Shown: positions 33,398-42,796, numbered from the stretch's first letter. The stretch: 55,941 bases of DNA from an uncultured Pseudomonadota bacterium (GCA_902826225.1 CADEED010000011.1:1-55941), one strand, 5' to 3'. Translations and numbers: made by a program. The notes: a model not told the origin generated them from the sequence alone.

Positions 33398-34336
33398 GTG
33401 CTCTCCGCGCTCGGCGATCATCTCTGGCAGTCGTTGTTCACGCTCTGTCTACTACAACTGTGTGTAATCGCGAGCCGGCGCAACTCGGCGAGCGTCCGGC
33501 TCGCGATGTGGCGGATCGCGGCATTCAAATTCGCGCTCCCTTACCAGCTCGCGGTGTGGGCCGGAGAGTGGCTCGGCTTCCCGGTGAGGTTCCGCTCGGA
33601 GCACGCGCCGCCGGGCCTAGTGTCGGCGATCGATTCCTGGACCGAGTGGCTCGCGCCGCTGCAAACGCAGGGCGTCGACGGGTTCGCCCTGTCAGCCTGC
33701 CTGTTCTTTCTGCTCGTCGCGACGCTGAGTTGCGCGCGGCTCGTGGCCGAGCGTTTGCGGCTCGCGCGCTGGCAGACGGCGCGCGAGCGCATTCGCGTGG
33801 AGCGCGATCCGGACGACACTGCGCCCGGCCTCGGCTTCTGGCGCGGTCTCGTCTTCACCGCGCTGGCGTTCTTCGTCATCGGCGCGCCCGTGCTCGCGGG
33901 GGCCGTTCGCGATCGCGAGGATCGTTACGCGCAGCTCGTCGCCGACGCCCGGGCGCTGCGCACGGCCGACATCCGGATGAAGCCCGCGGCGCCCGGCATG
34001 GGCGGGCGCGTGCGCGTGTCCGCCGACGCGGACGGCATCACGATCCGCAACGCGACGATCCGCGACCTGGCCGGCATCGCCTACGGCGTCAATCGCTTCT
34101 TCGTGCGCGGCGACCATTTCATCGAAGAGGGCGAAGAAGACTGGCTGACCGGCGCGCGCTACGACCTGCGCATCGCGGGCCGGATCCGGGATCCCCAGCG
34201 CTTCGATACGTATGCGCTGCGCGCGCCCGTGACGAAGTGGCTCGCCGAGCGCCACGGCCTCGAGATCTACGTGAACAGTGAATGCCAGCCGCCCTGCGGG
34301 CGGTATGGCGTGGCGATGCCCGATGTACCCCTGTGA
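33398..34336 (+). CDS. Truncated M56/DUF3738 paralogue without protease motif
   Basis: The 312-residue product starts LSALGDHLWQSLFTLC, like the preceding protein, and ends with a DUF3738 domain (ITIRNATIRDLAGIAYGVNRFF, key part RNATIRDLAGIAYG, then LTGARYDLRIAG). The middle, where the other protein has HExxH and its third ligand, is much shorter and has no HExxH. The final residues hold a Cys pair (ECQPPCG). Start is GTG at 33398, coupled to the stop of the M56 gene four bases earlier. It looks like a non-proteolytic partner, not a broken gene, because the frame is clean and codon use fits. Role inferred only. Confidence 0.85.
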   Translation: MLSALGDHLWQSLFTLCLLQLCVIASRRNSASVRLAMWRIAAFKFALPYQLAVWAGEWLGFPVRFRSEHAPPGLVSAIDSWTEWLAPLQTQGVDGFALSACLFFLLVATLSCARLVAERLRLARWQTARERIRVERDPDDTAPGLGFWRGLVFTALAFFVIGAPVLAGAVRDREDRYAQLVADARALRTADIRMKPAAPGMGGRVRVSADADGITIRNATIRDLAGIAYGVNRFFVRGDHFIEEGEEDWLTGARYDLRIAGRIRDPQRFDTYALRAPVTKWLAERHGLEIYVNSECQPPCGRYGVAMPDVPL

Positions 34337-34351
34337 ACCCAAGGAGACGAC

Positions 34352-34759
34352 ATGAAACGACTGGCGAAGATGTCTGGTGTGATGCTCGGCCTGCTCGGCG
34401 CGGCCGTGCTGGCGCTGGCGGGCGCCCCCTCGCCCGCGCGCCTGCAGATGAACGGCTTCCTCGCCGCGTTCAACACGGGCGACCGCGCGAAGATCGAGGC
34501 ATTCGGGCGCGACCACATGCCGCCCGACTTCCTCCGGGCGGCGGTCCTCGACGACACGATGAAGATGTTCGAATCGAGCGGCGGACTCGACGTCATCAAG
34601 GTCGAGGAGGCGAACCCCCACGCGCTCAAGGGCCAGGTGCGCGAGCGCAAGACGTCGAACGTCCTGCAACTCACCGTCCAGGTGGATCCGGAAGAGCCGG
34701 CGCGGATCACCGTCATCGGATTCACGGGCGGTCCCGAACTCGTGAAGGAAACGAAGTGA
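34352..34759 (+). CDS. Small exported protein at the end of the BlaI/M56 operon
   Basis: The 135-residue product begins with a signal peptide (KMSGVMLGLLGAAVLALAGAPS) and has a strong AAGGAG ribosome site six bases before the ATG. The mature part (FLAAFNTGDRAKIEAFGRDHMPPDF and later VLQLTVQVDPEEPARITVIGF) resembles the N-terminal NTF2-like module found in some exported serine hydrolases, which is a weak similarity. It follows the M56 paralogue by 16 bases and is the last gene of this operon; nothing else is known of it. Confidence 0.82.
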   Translation: MKRLAKMSGVMLGLLGAAVLALAGAPSPARLQMNGFLAAFNTGDRAKIEAFGRDHMPPDFLRAAVLDDTMKMFESSGGLDVIKVEEANPHALKGQVRERKTSNVLQLTVQVDPEEPARITVIGFTGGPELVKETK

Positions 34760-35226
34760 CCGGTGCACGGGCGATCGGCTGATCGCTGGCTCGCGTCGCG
34801 GCCGCCGATGAGATCGAGCGGACCGCGACGCGCGTCCCGAAGAGCAGAGCCGACGGGCGGGAATTCTCCTCAGTTCTCGCAGGCTTCGCACGCGTCGCCG
34901 TTGCCGTGTCAGCTCTCATCGCGTCTCCTGTGCCGGCTTCGACCAGGCCGTTTTCTGGAGAGGTGAGCGAGCCGCACCGGACGCGAATCTTCGGCCTGCC
35001 GCCGGCACACTCCATCCGGTTCTCTCCTGGCTTGCCGTTCGGACGCTTCGTGTCCGGTTTTCCTGCGGATCTGCGTCCGCAGTGACGATCAAGGACTCGA
35101 TCGGGGAACCTTTCCGACGGGAAGGTCCCACTCACCGCATTCCCTATTCATCGCGCTTGCGCGCGAACCGATGCGCGATGGGACATCGTGCTTCGTGATG
35201 ATCGTCTGTCAACGGTAGCCGGGTGA
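34760..35226. other. 467-base space without a recognisable gene
   Basis: Short open frames exist on both strands, the longest about 137 codons on the minus strand, but none has a signature, a good ribosome site or a codon pattern that convinces. The cytochrome gene promoter should lie at the right end. I see no repeat or RNA gene here. Confidence 0.5.
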
Positions 35227-36132
35227 ATGATGAGAAAGTTTTTGAAGTGGACGGGGATCGTCGCGGCGGGAATCGTGGCGCTCGCGCTGCTGGCGATCCT
35301 CTGGATATTCATCGCGTCGGGTCGCGAGCTGGGCGCGAAGCACACCGTGGCGCGGGGCGCGATGCTCACGATCCCCACGGACGCCGCGTCGATCGTGGAA
35401 GGCGAACGTCTCGCGAGGATATCGGGCTGTCTGCATTGCCATGGCGACGCGCTCGGCGGACAGATGGTCCACGACTTCCCGAACATCGCGCGCTTCGTCG
35501 CGCCGAACATCAGTGGTTCGCTGCAGGACCATGACGACGCGCAGCTCGAAGCCCTCATCCGTCACGGCGTGAAGTTCGACGGCACCGGCATGCTGTTCAT
35601 GCCCGCAGAGATGTATCGCCACAAGCGCGACGAAGACGTCGCGAAGATCATTGCCTACCTGCGCACCGTGCCGCGCGCCGACGGCGTCGGCGAGCAGACG
35701 CTCATCCGCCCGATCGGCCGCTTCCTGCTCGCACAGGGCATCTTCAAGACGGGGCCGCGCGCGATCGAGACGCTGCCGGCGCCCGTGAAGACGTTCGACG
35801 CCGCCGACCCCGTGAGCCACGGGAAACATCTCGTGATGAACCTGTGTTCGGAGTGCCACGCGCAAACGCTCGAAGGCATCCCGATGGCGAATTCGCCGCC
35901 GCTGTCCGTCGCGAAGGCGTATTCATCGGAGCAGTTCGAGCGGCTGATGCGCGACGGCACCGGCATGGGCGACCGGACGTTCGCGCTCATGACGCCGACG
36001 TCGAAGGCGCGGTTCTCGTGGCTGACCGCCGCGGAAGTGGATGCGATCTACGCCTTCCTGCAAGCGCGGAGCCAGGCTGCGGGCGCGACGGCAATCGCAT
36101 CGAGATCCCGCCGAACCCGCGTGTCGCGGTGA
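35227..36132 (+). CDS. Membrane-anchored di-haem c-type cytochrome
   Basis: The 301-residue product has an uncleaved N-terminal helix (VAAGIVALALLAILWIFIA) and two haem-binding sites, CLHCH (about 71) and CSECH (about 206), each in a roughly 100-residue cytochrome c domain with candidate axial Met. It carries electrons in the periplasm; such two-domain cytochromes often serve alcohol or sugar dehydrogenases or terminal oxidases, but no partner lies beside it. Its last 85 bases overlap the convergent gene at 36048-36896; the final residues look disordered. Confidence 0.9.
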   Translation: MMRKFLKWTGIVAAGIVALALLAILWIFIASGRELGAKHTVARGAMLTIPTDAASIVEGERLARISGCLHCHGDALGGQMVHDFPNIARFVAPNISGSLQDHDDAQLEALIRHGVKFDGTGMLFMPAEMYRHKRDEDVAKIIAYLRTVPRADGVGEQTLIRPIGRFLLAQGIFKTGPRAIETLPAPVKTFDAADPVSHGKHLVMNLCSECHAQTLEGIPMANSPPLSVAKAYSSEQFERLMRDGTGMGDRTFALMTPTSKARFSWLTAAEVDAIYAFLQARSQAAGATAIASRSRRTRVSR

Positions 36133-36896
36133 ACGACTCCGACGCGCACTTCGCGTCGCTGCGCGTTTGCCAGAGGAGCGCGCGGCGTAATCCGCAGATC
36201 GCGGAAATGACCGATGGTGTGGGGGCCGATCCACAGCGCCACGCCGCCGCGCGCCGTGGCGCCGGACTTCACGTCCTGCACGACGAGCGCCGGCTGCGGC
36301 GCTCCGTGCACGAACAACCGCGCCTCCGTGCCCTCGACCTCGATGCGGATGCGCGTCCACGTGTTCATCTCGAGATCGACGTACGACTCGTAGACGCCGG
36401 GCGTTTCCTTGCGTAGTCGCGACCAGGTCCAGTCGGGATGCGAGATGTACTGCGTCGAGTGATTGCGGCGGAGCTGGTCCGCATCGCGCCCGTTGCGCGG
36501 ACGCAGGTAGAACGCGTCGTAGGTCTGCAGATCCTTCTGCACGCGGAAGGCGATGCCGACGAAACCGCGCGCCGCGGCATCCGCGCCCGGTTCGATGTCT
36601 CCGGACACTTCGACTTCGATGACGCCGTCACCGAATTCAGTGCCGTCCAGGAGGACGAGCTCCTCGACGTTGCCACCGCCCGCGACCGCGCGCGCGGCGC
36701 TCACGTCCGCCCGCGGATCCGCGAGCACGCGGATACCTTTCTTTCCCGACAGCGTCGCCGGGGTGACCACGACGTTGTGGGGAGTGAGGCCTTCGGTGCC
36801 GACGAGCGGAAAATGCCGGGCGTCGGCCAGCGCCGAGGTGGCAAGGATCAGGGTGGCGATCGCAGAGATAGATCCGGTCGTGGCCAGGCGGTTCAT
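36048..36896 (-). CDS. Exported LamG / DUF1080-like beta-sandwich protein
   Basis: The 282-residue product has a signal peptide ending LATSALA. The body has GFVGIAFRVQKDLQTYDAFYLRP, of which AFRVQKDLQTYDAFYLRP marks the concanavalin/LamG-like sandwich of the 3-keto-disaccharide hydrolase (DUF1080) type, and NTWTRIRIEVEGTEARLFV. Such proteins bind or cut sugars outside the cell. The C-terminal 25 residues overlap the cytochrome gene end by 85 bases, and may be an unneeded extension. It lies 68 bases after pyc on the same strand, separated by a hairpin. Confidence 0.82.
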   Translation of the reverse strand: MNRLATTGSISAIATLILATSALADARHFPLVGTEGLTPHNVVVTPATLSGKKGIRVLADPRADVSAARAVAGGGNVEELVLLDGTEFGDGVIEVEVSGDIEPGADAAARGFVGIAFRVQKDLQTYDAFYLRPRNGRDADQLRRNHSTQYISHPDWTWSRLRKETPGVYESYVDLEMNTWTRIRIEVEGTEARLFVHGAPQPALVVQDVKSGATARGGVALWIGPHTIGHFRDLRITPRAPLANAQRREVRVGVVHRDTRVRRDLDAIAVAPAAWLRACRKA

Positions 36897-36920
36897 GCAG
36901 GGCTCCTCGTACGGTACATG

Positions 36921-36944
36921 ACCGGGACCGGGCGGCGTCCCGGT
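36921..36944 (-). terminator. ACCGGGAC/GTCCCGGT hairpin after pyc
   Basis: An 8-bp perfect stem with an 8-base loop lies 20 bases past the pyc stop and 24 bases before the next ATG. No T-run follows on the minus strand. It probably limits transcription from pyc into the exported-protein gene. Confidence 0.45.
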
Positions 36945-36964
36945 TTATTTCGGCGGGAAGACCT

Positions 36965-39900
36965 TCAGGAGAGAACGACCAGCAGATCCTTCGCGTCCAC
37001 CTGCTGTCCCGGCTTCACGAGCACTTCCGCGACGGTGCCTTCGACCTCCGCCCGTACACTCGTCTCCATCTTCATGGCTTCCATCGTGAGCAGCAGCTCG
37101 CCCTTCTGCACCTTCTTGCCGACCTGCGCCTTCACGGTCGCGATCGCGCCCGGCATCGGGGCGCCGACGTGCTTCGAGTTGCCCTGCTCCATCTTCCGCT
37201 GTGGCGGCCGCTTCGCGACCTGCGAGCGGTCGGCCACCACGATCGAGCGCGGCTGGCCGTTGAGTTCGAAGAACACCTGGCGCGTACCGTCGTCCCGCAC
37301 CTCGGACACCGCGACGAAACGCACGATGAGCGTCTTGCCCCGCTCGATGTCGACGCTGACTTCGTCGCCCGGGTCCATGCCATAAAAGAACACCGGCGTC
37401 GGCAGGATCGCGCAGTCACCGAATGCCGCGCGATCTTTCGCGTAATCCAGAAACACCTTCGGGTACATGAGATACGACGCGAACTGCGTGTCGGTCGCGG
37501 GCCGTCCCAGCTTCTCGTCGAGCGTCTTGCGTTCCCCGGCGAGATCGAGCGGCGCCATCGTGGCGCCAGGCCGGTCTGCCAGCGGCTGCTGTCCCTTGAG
37601 CACCTTTTTCTGGATGCCTTCGGGCCAACCGCCTTCGGGACGGCCGAGGTCGCCGCGCATCATCTGCACGACGCTCTCCGGGAACGCCACTTCGAACCCG
37701 GGGTCGAGCACCTGCTCGCGCGTGAGTCCGGACGACACCATCATGATCGCCAGGTCGCCCACGACCTTCGACGACGGCGTCACCTTCACGATGTTGCCGA
37801 ACATCTGGTTCACGTCCGCGTACGCCTGCGACACCTCGGGCCAGCGCGAATCGTCGAGACCGACGCCGCGCGCCTGCTCCTTGAGATTCGTGTACTGCCC
37901 GCCCGGCATCGCGTGCACGTAGACCTCGGACGCGCCGGCGCGCATGTCGCTCTCGAACGCGAGATAGTTCTTGCGCACCTGCTCCCAGTACATCGAGATG
38001 GCGCGGATGGCGGCAGGATCGATCCCGGGATCGCGTGCGCTGAACCTGAGCGCCTCGGTGATGGACCCGAGGTTCGGCTGCGAGGTGAAGCCCGACATGG
38101 CGTCCACCGCGCCGTCGACGGCGTCGCAGCCCGCGGCCACGGCCGCGAGCACGGAGGCTGCCGCGATACCCGAGGTGTCATGAGTGTGGAAGTGCACGGG
38201 TAGTTTGAGCTCGTCCTTCAGCGCCTTCACGAGCGTGTACGCGGCGTTCGGCTGGCACAGACCGGCCATGTCCTTGATGCCCAGGATGTGCGTGCCCGCG
38301 GCCTTCAGCTTGCGGCCCATCTCGAGGTAGTAGTCGAGCGTGTACTTCGTTTCCTTGGGCGAGGAGAGATTGCCCGAGTAGCAGATCGCCGCTTCGCACA
38401 GCTTGCCGGTCTCGAGCACGGCGTCGATGGCGACGCGCATGTTGTCGACCCAGTTGAGCGAATCGAACACGCGGAACAAGTCGATGCCGGACGCCGCAGC
38501 CTGCTTCACGAAGGCTTTCACCACGTTGTCCGGGTAGTTCGTGTAGCCCACGGCGTTCGACGAGCGCAGCAGCATCTGCAGCAGCAGGTTCGGCATCAGC
38601 GCGCGGAACTGCTCGAGGCGCGCCCAGGGATCTTCCTTGAGGAAGCGCATCGCGACGTCGAACGTGGCGCCGCCCCAGCACTCCACCGAGAAGAGCTGCG
38701 GCAGCATGTGTGCGTAGAACGGCGCGATCGCCGTCATGTCCGACTGGCGCATGCGCGTGGCGAGCAGGGACTGATGCGCATCGCGCATCGTCGTGTCGGT
38801 GATCAGCACCTTTTCCTGGCTCATCATCCACGCCGCGAAGCCCTTCGCGCCGAGCTCGTCGAGCTTCTGCTTCGTGCCGGCCGGCGGCTCCTTCGCCACG
38901 TTGAACTTCGGCAGGCGCGCGAGCGCCATCTGTTTGGGCCGGACGCGCCCTTTCACCTCGGGGTTGCCGTTGACGACGACGTCGCCGATGAAGGAAAGGA
39001 TGCGCGTGGCGCGATCCTTCTTCTTCTCCCACTTGAACAGCTCGGGCGTCTCGTCGATGAACTTCGTCGTGTACTCGGCGTTCGCGAACTTCGGGTGCGT
39101 GATGACCTGGTCGAGGAACCGCAGGTTCGTCGCGACGCCGCGGATGCGGAACTCCCACAGCGCGCGGTGCATGCGCGCGATCGCCTCGGTCGGGTTCGGC
39201 GCCCAGGCCGTGACCTTCACGAGCATCGAATCGTAAGAACGCGTGAGGATGGCGCCAGAGTACGCGGTGCCGGCGTCGAGGCGGATGCCGAACCCCGCGG
39301 GCGAACGGTACGCCGTGATCTTGCCGTAGTCCGGCGCGAAGCCGTTCTCGGGATCTTCCGTGGTCACCCGACACTGCAGCGCATGCGCGGTGAGGTGGAT
39401 GCCGTCCTGCGCCGGGACGCCGCTGGCTTCGTCGCCGATGCGCGCGCCGTCCGCGATGCGAATCTGCGCCTTCACGAGGTCGATGCCCGTGACGGCCTCC
39501 GTGACCGTGTGCTCGACCTGGATACGCGGGTTCACCTCGATGAAGTAGAACTTGCCCGTGTCCGCGTCCTGCAGGAACTCGACGGTGCCGGCGTTGCGGT
39601 AGTTGACGGCCTTGCCGATCTGCAGCGCGTAGCCGCAGAGCTCCGCGCGTTGCTCATCGGTGAGGAATGCAGCGGGGGCGCGTTCCACCACTTTCTGGTT
39701 GCGTCGCTGCACCGTGCAATCGCGTTCGAAGAGATGCACGAGGTTGCCGTGCGTGTCGCCCAGGATCTGCACCTCGATGTGCCGCGCCTTGCGCACCAGC
39801 TTCTCGAGATAGACCTCGTCGTTGCCGAAGCCGGCTTTCGCCTCGCGGCGCGCGACCGGGAGCAGCTCGGCGAGCTGCGCATCGTTCTCGATGACGCGCA

Positions 39901-40414
39901 TGCCGCGGCCGCCACCGCCCCAGCTCGCCTTCAGCATCACCGGGTAGCCGACCTCGGCCGCCTGGCGCTTGCAGGTCTCGATGTCGGCCGGCAGGGGTGG
40001 AGTCGCCGGCATCACCGGGACCTTCGCCTTCGTCGCGAGATTGCGCGCGGCTACCTTGTTGCCGAGGTCCCGCATGATGTCGGGCGTGGGGCCGACGAAG
40101 ATGATGCCTTCGCGATTGCAGGCCTCGACGAATTCCGGGTTCTCGGACAGGAAGCCGTAGCCCGGATGGATCGCGTCCGCCTTAGCCTCGACCGCGATGC
40201 GCAGGATGTCCTCGATGTCGAGATACGCATCGACCGGCGCCTTGCCGCGCCCGACGAGGTAGGCTTCGTCGGCCTTGGTCCGGTGCAGCGAGAACCGGTC
40301 TTCCTGCGAGTAGATGGCGATCGTGCGGATGCCGAGTTCGTTCGCGGCCCGCATCACGCGGATGGAGATCTCCCCGCGATTCGCGATGAGCAGGCTGCGG
40401 ATTCGATTCAGCAT
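36965..40414 (-). CDS. pyc: Pyruvate carboxylase, single chain
   Basis: The 1149-residue enzyme contains all three parts: biotin carboxylase (1-450, ANRGEISIRVMRAANE and the GGGGRGMRVI loop), carboxyltransferase (about 530-1000, TTMRDAHQSLLATRMR and VECWGGATFDVAMRFL) and the biotin carrier at the end with EAMKMET (Lys about 1115). It makes oxaloacetate from pyruvate and bicarbonate with ATP, refilling the citric acid cycle. The start MLNRIRSLLIANRGEI at 40414 is the usual one. Pyc is more often two-subunit in pseudomonads; this is the one-chain form. It is divergent from the isoaspartyl peptidase gene, with an 8-bp inverted repeat near the predicted promoter. Confidence 0.96.
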   Translation of the reverse strand: MLNRIRSLLIANRGEISIRVMRAANELGIRTIAIYSQEDRFSLHRTKADEAYLVGRGKAPVDAYLDIEDILRIAVEAKADAIHPGYGFLSENPEFVEACNREGIIFVGPTPDIMRDLGNKVAARNLATKAKVPVMPATPPLPADIETCKRQAAEVGYPVMLKASWGGGGRGMRVIENDAQLAELLPVARREAKAGFGNDEVYLEKLVRKARHIEVQILGDTHGNLVHLFERDCTVQRRNQKVVERAPAAFLTDEQRAELCGYALQIGKAVNYRNAGTVEFLQDADTGKFYFIEVNPRIQVEHTVTEAVTGIDLVKAQIRIADGARIGDEASGVPAQDGIHLTAHALQCRVTTEDPENGFAPDYGKITAYRSPAGFGIRLDAGTAYSGAILTRSYDSMLVKVTAWAPNPTEAIARMHRALWEFRIRGVATNLRFLDQVITHPKFANAEYTTKFIDETPELFKWEKKKDRATRILSFIGDVVVNGNPEVKGRVRPKQMALARLPKFNVAKEPPAGTKQKLDELGAKGFAAWMMSQEKVLITDTTMRDAHQSLLATRMRQSDMTAIAPFYAHMLPQLFSVECWGGATFDVAMRFLKEDPWARLEQFRALMPNLLLQMLLRSSNAVGYTNYPDNVVKAFVKQAAASGIDLFRVFDSLNWVDNMRVAIDAVLETGKLCEAAICYSGNLSSPKETKYTLDYYLEMGRKLKAAGTHILGIKDMAGLCQPNAAYTLVKALKDELKLPVHFHTHDTSGIAAASVLAAVAAGCDAVDGAVDAMSGFTSQPNLGSITEALRFSARDPGIDPAAIRAISMYWEQVRKNYLAFESDMRAGASEVYVHAMPGGQYTNLKEQARGVGLDDSRWPEVSQAYADVNQMFGNIVKVTPSSKVVGDLAIMMVSSGLTREQVLDPGFEVAFPESVVQMMRGDLGRPEGGWPEGIQKKVLKGQQPLADRPGATMAPLDLAGERKTLDEKLGRPATDTQFASYLMYPKVFLDYAKDRAAFGDCAILPTPVFFYGMDPGDEVSVDIERGKTLIVRFVAVSEVRDDGTRQVFFELNGQPRSIVVADRSQVAKRPPQRKMEQGNSKHVGAPMPGAIATVKAQVGKKVQKGELLLTMEAMKMETSVRAEVEGTVAEVLVKPGQQVDAKDLLVVLS

Positions 40415-40468
40415 GTGGGGCTTCTTTATTATCCTCGGGGACGCGCGAATTCTAGCGAATGCGGGGCG

Positions 40469-40494
40469 CGGCACCGGCGTCAATTTCGGTGCCG
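40469..40494. promoter_or_regulatory. 8-bp inverted repeat in the pyc / peptidase space
   Basis: CGGCACCG and CGGTGCCG flank a 10-base spacer that contains, on the minus strand, TTGACG, a possible -35 box for pyc. This is where an operator for pyc would sit. Confidence 0.4.
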
Positions 40495-40534
40495 AAAACG
40501 GTCACCTGCCCATCGGTTGTGCGGAGGAAAGAGA

Positions 40535-41443
40535 ATGTTCGCAATCGCGATTCACGGCGGTGCGGGGACGTTGCCCCGGTCGGAGACGACCCCGGAGCAG
40601 CAGGCGCTCTATCACGCGGGATTGAACGCCGCGCTCGATGCCGGCTACGCCGTGCTCGAACGCGGCGGCACGAGCCTGGACGCCGCGCAGGCGGCAGTGG
40701 TGGTGCTCGAAGACGACCCCTTGTTCAATGCGGGACGCGGCGCGGTCCTGACGCGCGACGGCGTCGCCGAGCTCGACGCGTCGATCATGGACGGGCGGAC
40801 GCAGGCGGCGGGTGCCGTCACCGGCCTCAGGCACATCCGCAATCCCATCGTGCTCGCCCGCGCGGTGATGGACCGCTCTCCCCACGTGATGCTCGTCGGC
40901 TCCGGCGCCGAGGAGTTCGCGCGCGGACAAGGCATCGAGCCCGTGAGCAACGAATACTTCCGAACGCCGATCCGTCAGTCGCAGCTGCACCGGCTGCTCG
41001 CGGGTTCGGTCGAGAAGCAGAACGACCTCGTTGCGTTCGGGACGGTCGGCGCGGTCGCGCTCGATGCGCACGGCAACGTCGCCGCGGCCACCTCCACCGG
41101 GGGCATGACGGGCAAGCGCTGGGGCCGCGTCGGCGACTCGCCGATCGTGGGCGCGGGCACGTATGCGAGCAACGCGGGCTGCGCGGTCTCGGCCACCGGC
41201 CACGGCGAATACTTCATCCGGACGGTGCTCGCGCACGACATCTCGGCGCAGGTCGAGTACCTGAAGATCCCGCTGGCCCAGGCGACGGCCAACGTGCTCG
41301 CCAAGATGAAGGCGCTGGGCGGCAACGGCGGCGTCGTGGCGATCGACCCGCAGGGCGAGATCGCGCTCGACTTCAACAGTGAAGGAATGTTCCGCGGAGT
41401 CCGCAGCTCGGCGGGCCGGAACGAGGTGGCTATCTACCGGTGA
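40535..41443 (+). CDS. iaaA: Isoaspartyl peptidase / L-asparaginase (Ntn hydrolase)
   Basis: The 302-residue product starts FAIAIHGGAGTL and has GRGAVLTRDGVAELDASIMDG and the autocleavage site GTVGAVALDAHGN with the nucleophile Thr near residue 170, plus the mature substrate region GDSPIVGAGTYASNAGCA. It cleaves isoaspartyl dipeptides and asparagine after self-processing into two chains. A good GGAGG ribosome site precedes ATG 40535. It is divergent from pyc and convergent with the diguanylate cyclase, 43 bases away. Confidence 0.94.
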   Translation: MFAIAIHGGAGTLPRSETTPEQQALYHAGLNAALDAGYAVLERGGTSLDAAQAAVVVLEDDPLFNAGRGAVLTRDGVAELDASIMDGRTQAAGAVTGLRHIRNPIVLARAVMDRSPHVMLVGSGAEEFARGQGIEPVSNEYFRTPIRQSQLHRLLAGSVEKQNDLVAFGTVGAVALDAHGNVAAATSTGGMTGKRWGRVGDSPIVGAGTYASNAGCAVSATGHGEYFIRTVLAHDISAQVEYLKIPLAQATANVLAKMKALGGNGGVVAIDPQGEIALDFNSEGMFRGVRSSAGRNEVAIYR

Positions 41444-41486
41444 CGGAACTCCGCGGCGCGGGGCGGCGTCTGCGAAGAGCCGCGCG

Positions 41487-42713
41487 CTAACTCCCGGCGG
41501 CCTCGCGCAGCGGCAGGATGGTGTTCGACGTCGCGTCGGGCCGGCTCGGCGCGTGTTCCGCGCAGACGAACTGGTCGCGGCCCTGGTTCTTGGCGGCGTA
41601 CAGCGCTTCGTCCGCGAGCGCGACGGCGGCGTCGTGCGAGGCCATGCGGTAGGCATCGACCGAGACCACGCCGACGCTCACGGTGACGTAAGGCTGCGCC
41701 GCCGATTTGGCGTGCGGGATGCGCAGGTCGCGCACGGCCGTCAGCAGGCTGCGCGAGATGCTCTCGCCGTAGGCCCTGTCGGCGCCATACAGCACGGCGA
41801 CCAGCTCCTCGCCACCGTAGCGCGCGACGAAGTCCAGCGGGCGGCGACGCGCGGCATCGCGCAACGCGCTCGACACGCGGCGCAGGCATTCGTCGCCCGC
41901 GATGTGGCCGTAGTGGTCGTTGTAGGGTTTGAAGCAGTCGATGTCGATCATGATGACCGACACCGTCTGGCGGTCGCGTTGCGCCTGCTGCCAGACGCGG
42001 CGGATCTGGTCCTCGAACGCGGCGCGGTTGAGCAGCGTCGTGAGGCCGTCGTGAGTCGCGACCTCCGTGAGCTGGCGGTGCTCGAGGAAGGCCGTGCGAT
42101 TCGCATGCTCGAGCGCGTAGGAACCCGCAAGCCCGATGAGGTTCGCGACGAACAGCAGCGCCATGAGATAGGTGGCGGTCGCGCCGGGCATCGTGTCGGC
42201 GATGTAGGCCACGACCAGCGCGCAGAACACGATGAGGTTCGCGCGCGTGGCGGCGCGGAAGCGCAGCCCCACCATGAAGCAGAAGAAGAACGACGCGAGC
42301 AGCAGGCGCGCGCCAACCAGCGGCACTTCGGCCGGCGGTGAGAACGCGGACATGATCACGGTGCCGATGCCGAATGCCGGCGCGATGATCGATATGCCGA
42401 GCTCGTACCAGCGCTGGTAAAAGCGCTCCGAAGTGAGCACCAGCATGGTGATCACGCAGGGGACGTGCAGGCCGAAACGCACGATGTTCGTGATGCGCGA
42501 ATGCTCTGCCGACAGCACGAAATGATCGACCACCGCGAAGCCGATGACGGTGCAGGCGGAGAGCCAGATGGCCAGGCGGTTCCAGACGTGGAGCTTGGTC
42601 AGCTGCTCGCTGCGGAACTCGGTTTCGAGAGGTTCGGGAAAGCGCAGGAAGCGGAAGCCCTGCGCGAGGAGACGCGCCGCATCCGACGTTACTGGCACTT
42701 TCACGGGGGACAT
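41487..42713 (-). CDS. Membrane diguanylate cyclase (GGDEF)
   Basis: The 408-residue protein has about six membrane helices (residues 45-215) and a C-terminal GGDEF domain with the active-site GGEEL (about 294), preceded by IDIDCFKPYNDHYGH and THDGLTTLLNR. It makes cyclic di-GMP. The I-site RxxD five residues upstream of GGEEL is not intact (RPLDF is seen further upstream), so product inhibition may be absent or weak. The membrane part may sense a ligand. A small gene lies 83 bases upstream on the same strand. Confidence 0.92.
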   Translation of the reverse strand: MSPVKVPVTSDAARLLAQGFRFLRFPEPLETEFRSEQLTKLHVWNRLAIWLSACTVIGFAVVDHFVLSAEHSRITNIVRFGLHVPCVITMLVLTSERFYQRWYELGISIIAPAFGIGTVIMSAFSPPAEVPLVGARLLLASFFFCFMVGLRFRAATRANLIVFCALVVAYIADTMPGATATYLMALLFVANLIGLAGSYALEHANRTAFLEHRQLTEVATHDGLTTLLNRAAFEDQIRRVWQQAQRDRQTVSVIMIDIDCFKPYNDHYGHIAGDECLRRVSSALRDAARRRPLDFVARYGGEELVAVLYGADRAYGESISRSLLTAVRDLRIPHAKSAAQPYVTVSVGVVSVDAYRMASHDAAVALADEALYAAKNQGRDQFVCAEHAPSRPDATSNTILPLREAAGS

Positions 42714-42796
42714 ACGCAGCGGCCTGGGGCTCCCGAAACCTAGGTGCTTTGTATGTGTTCAGCCGTCACGGCGCAAGCCGCGACGACGCGCGGCGG

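Noticed and set aside
34722..35135. Minus-strand open frame of 137 codons in the 467-base space
   Set aside because: No motif, no ribosome site, low-complexity Arg/Ala/Ser composition, and it runs into the preceding gene.
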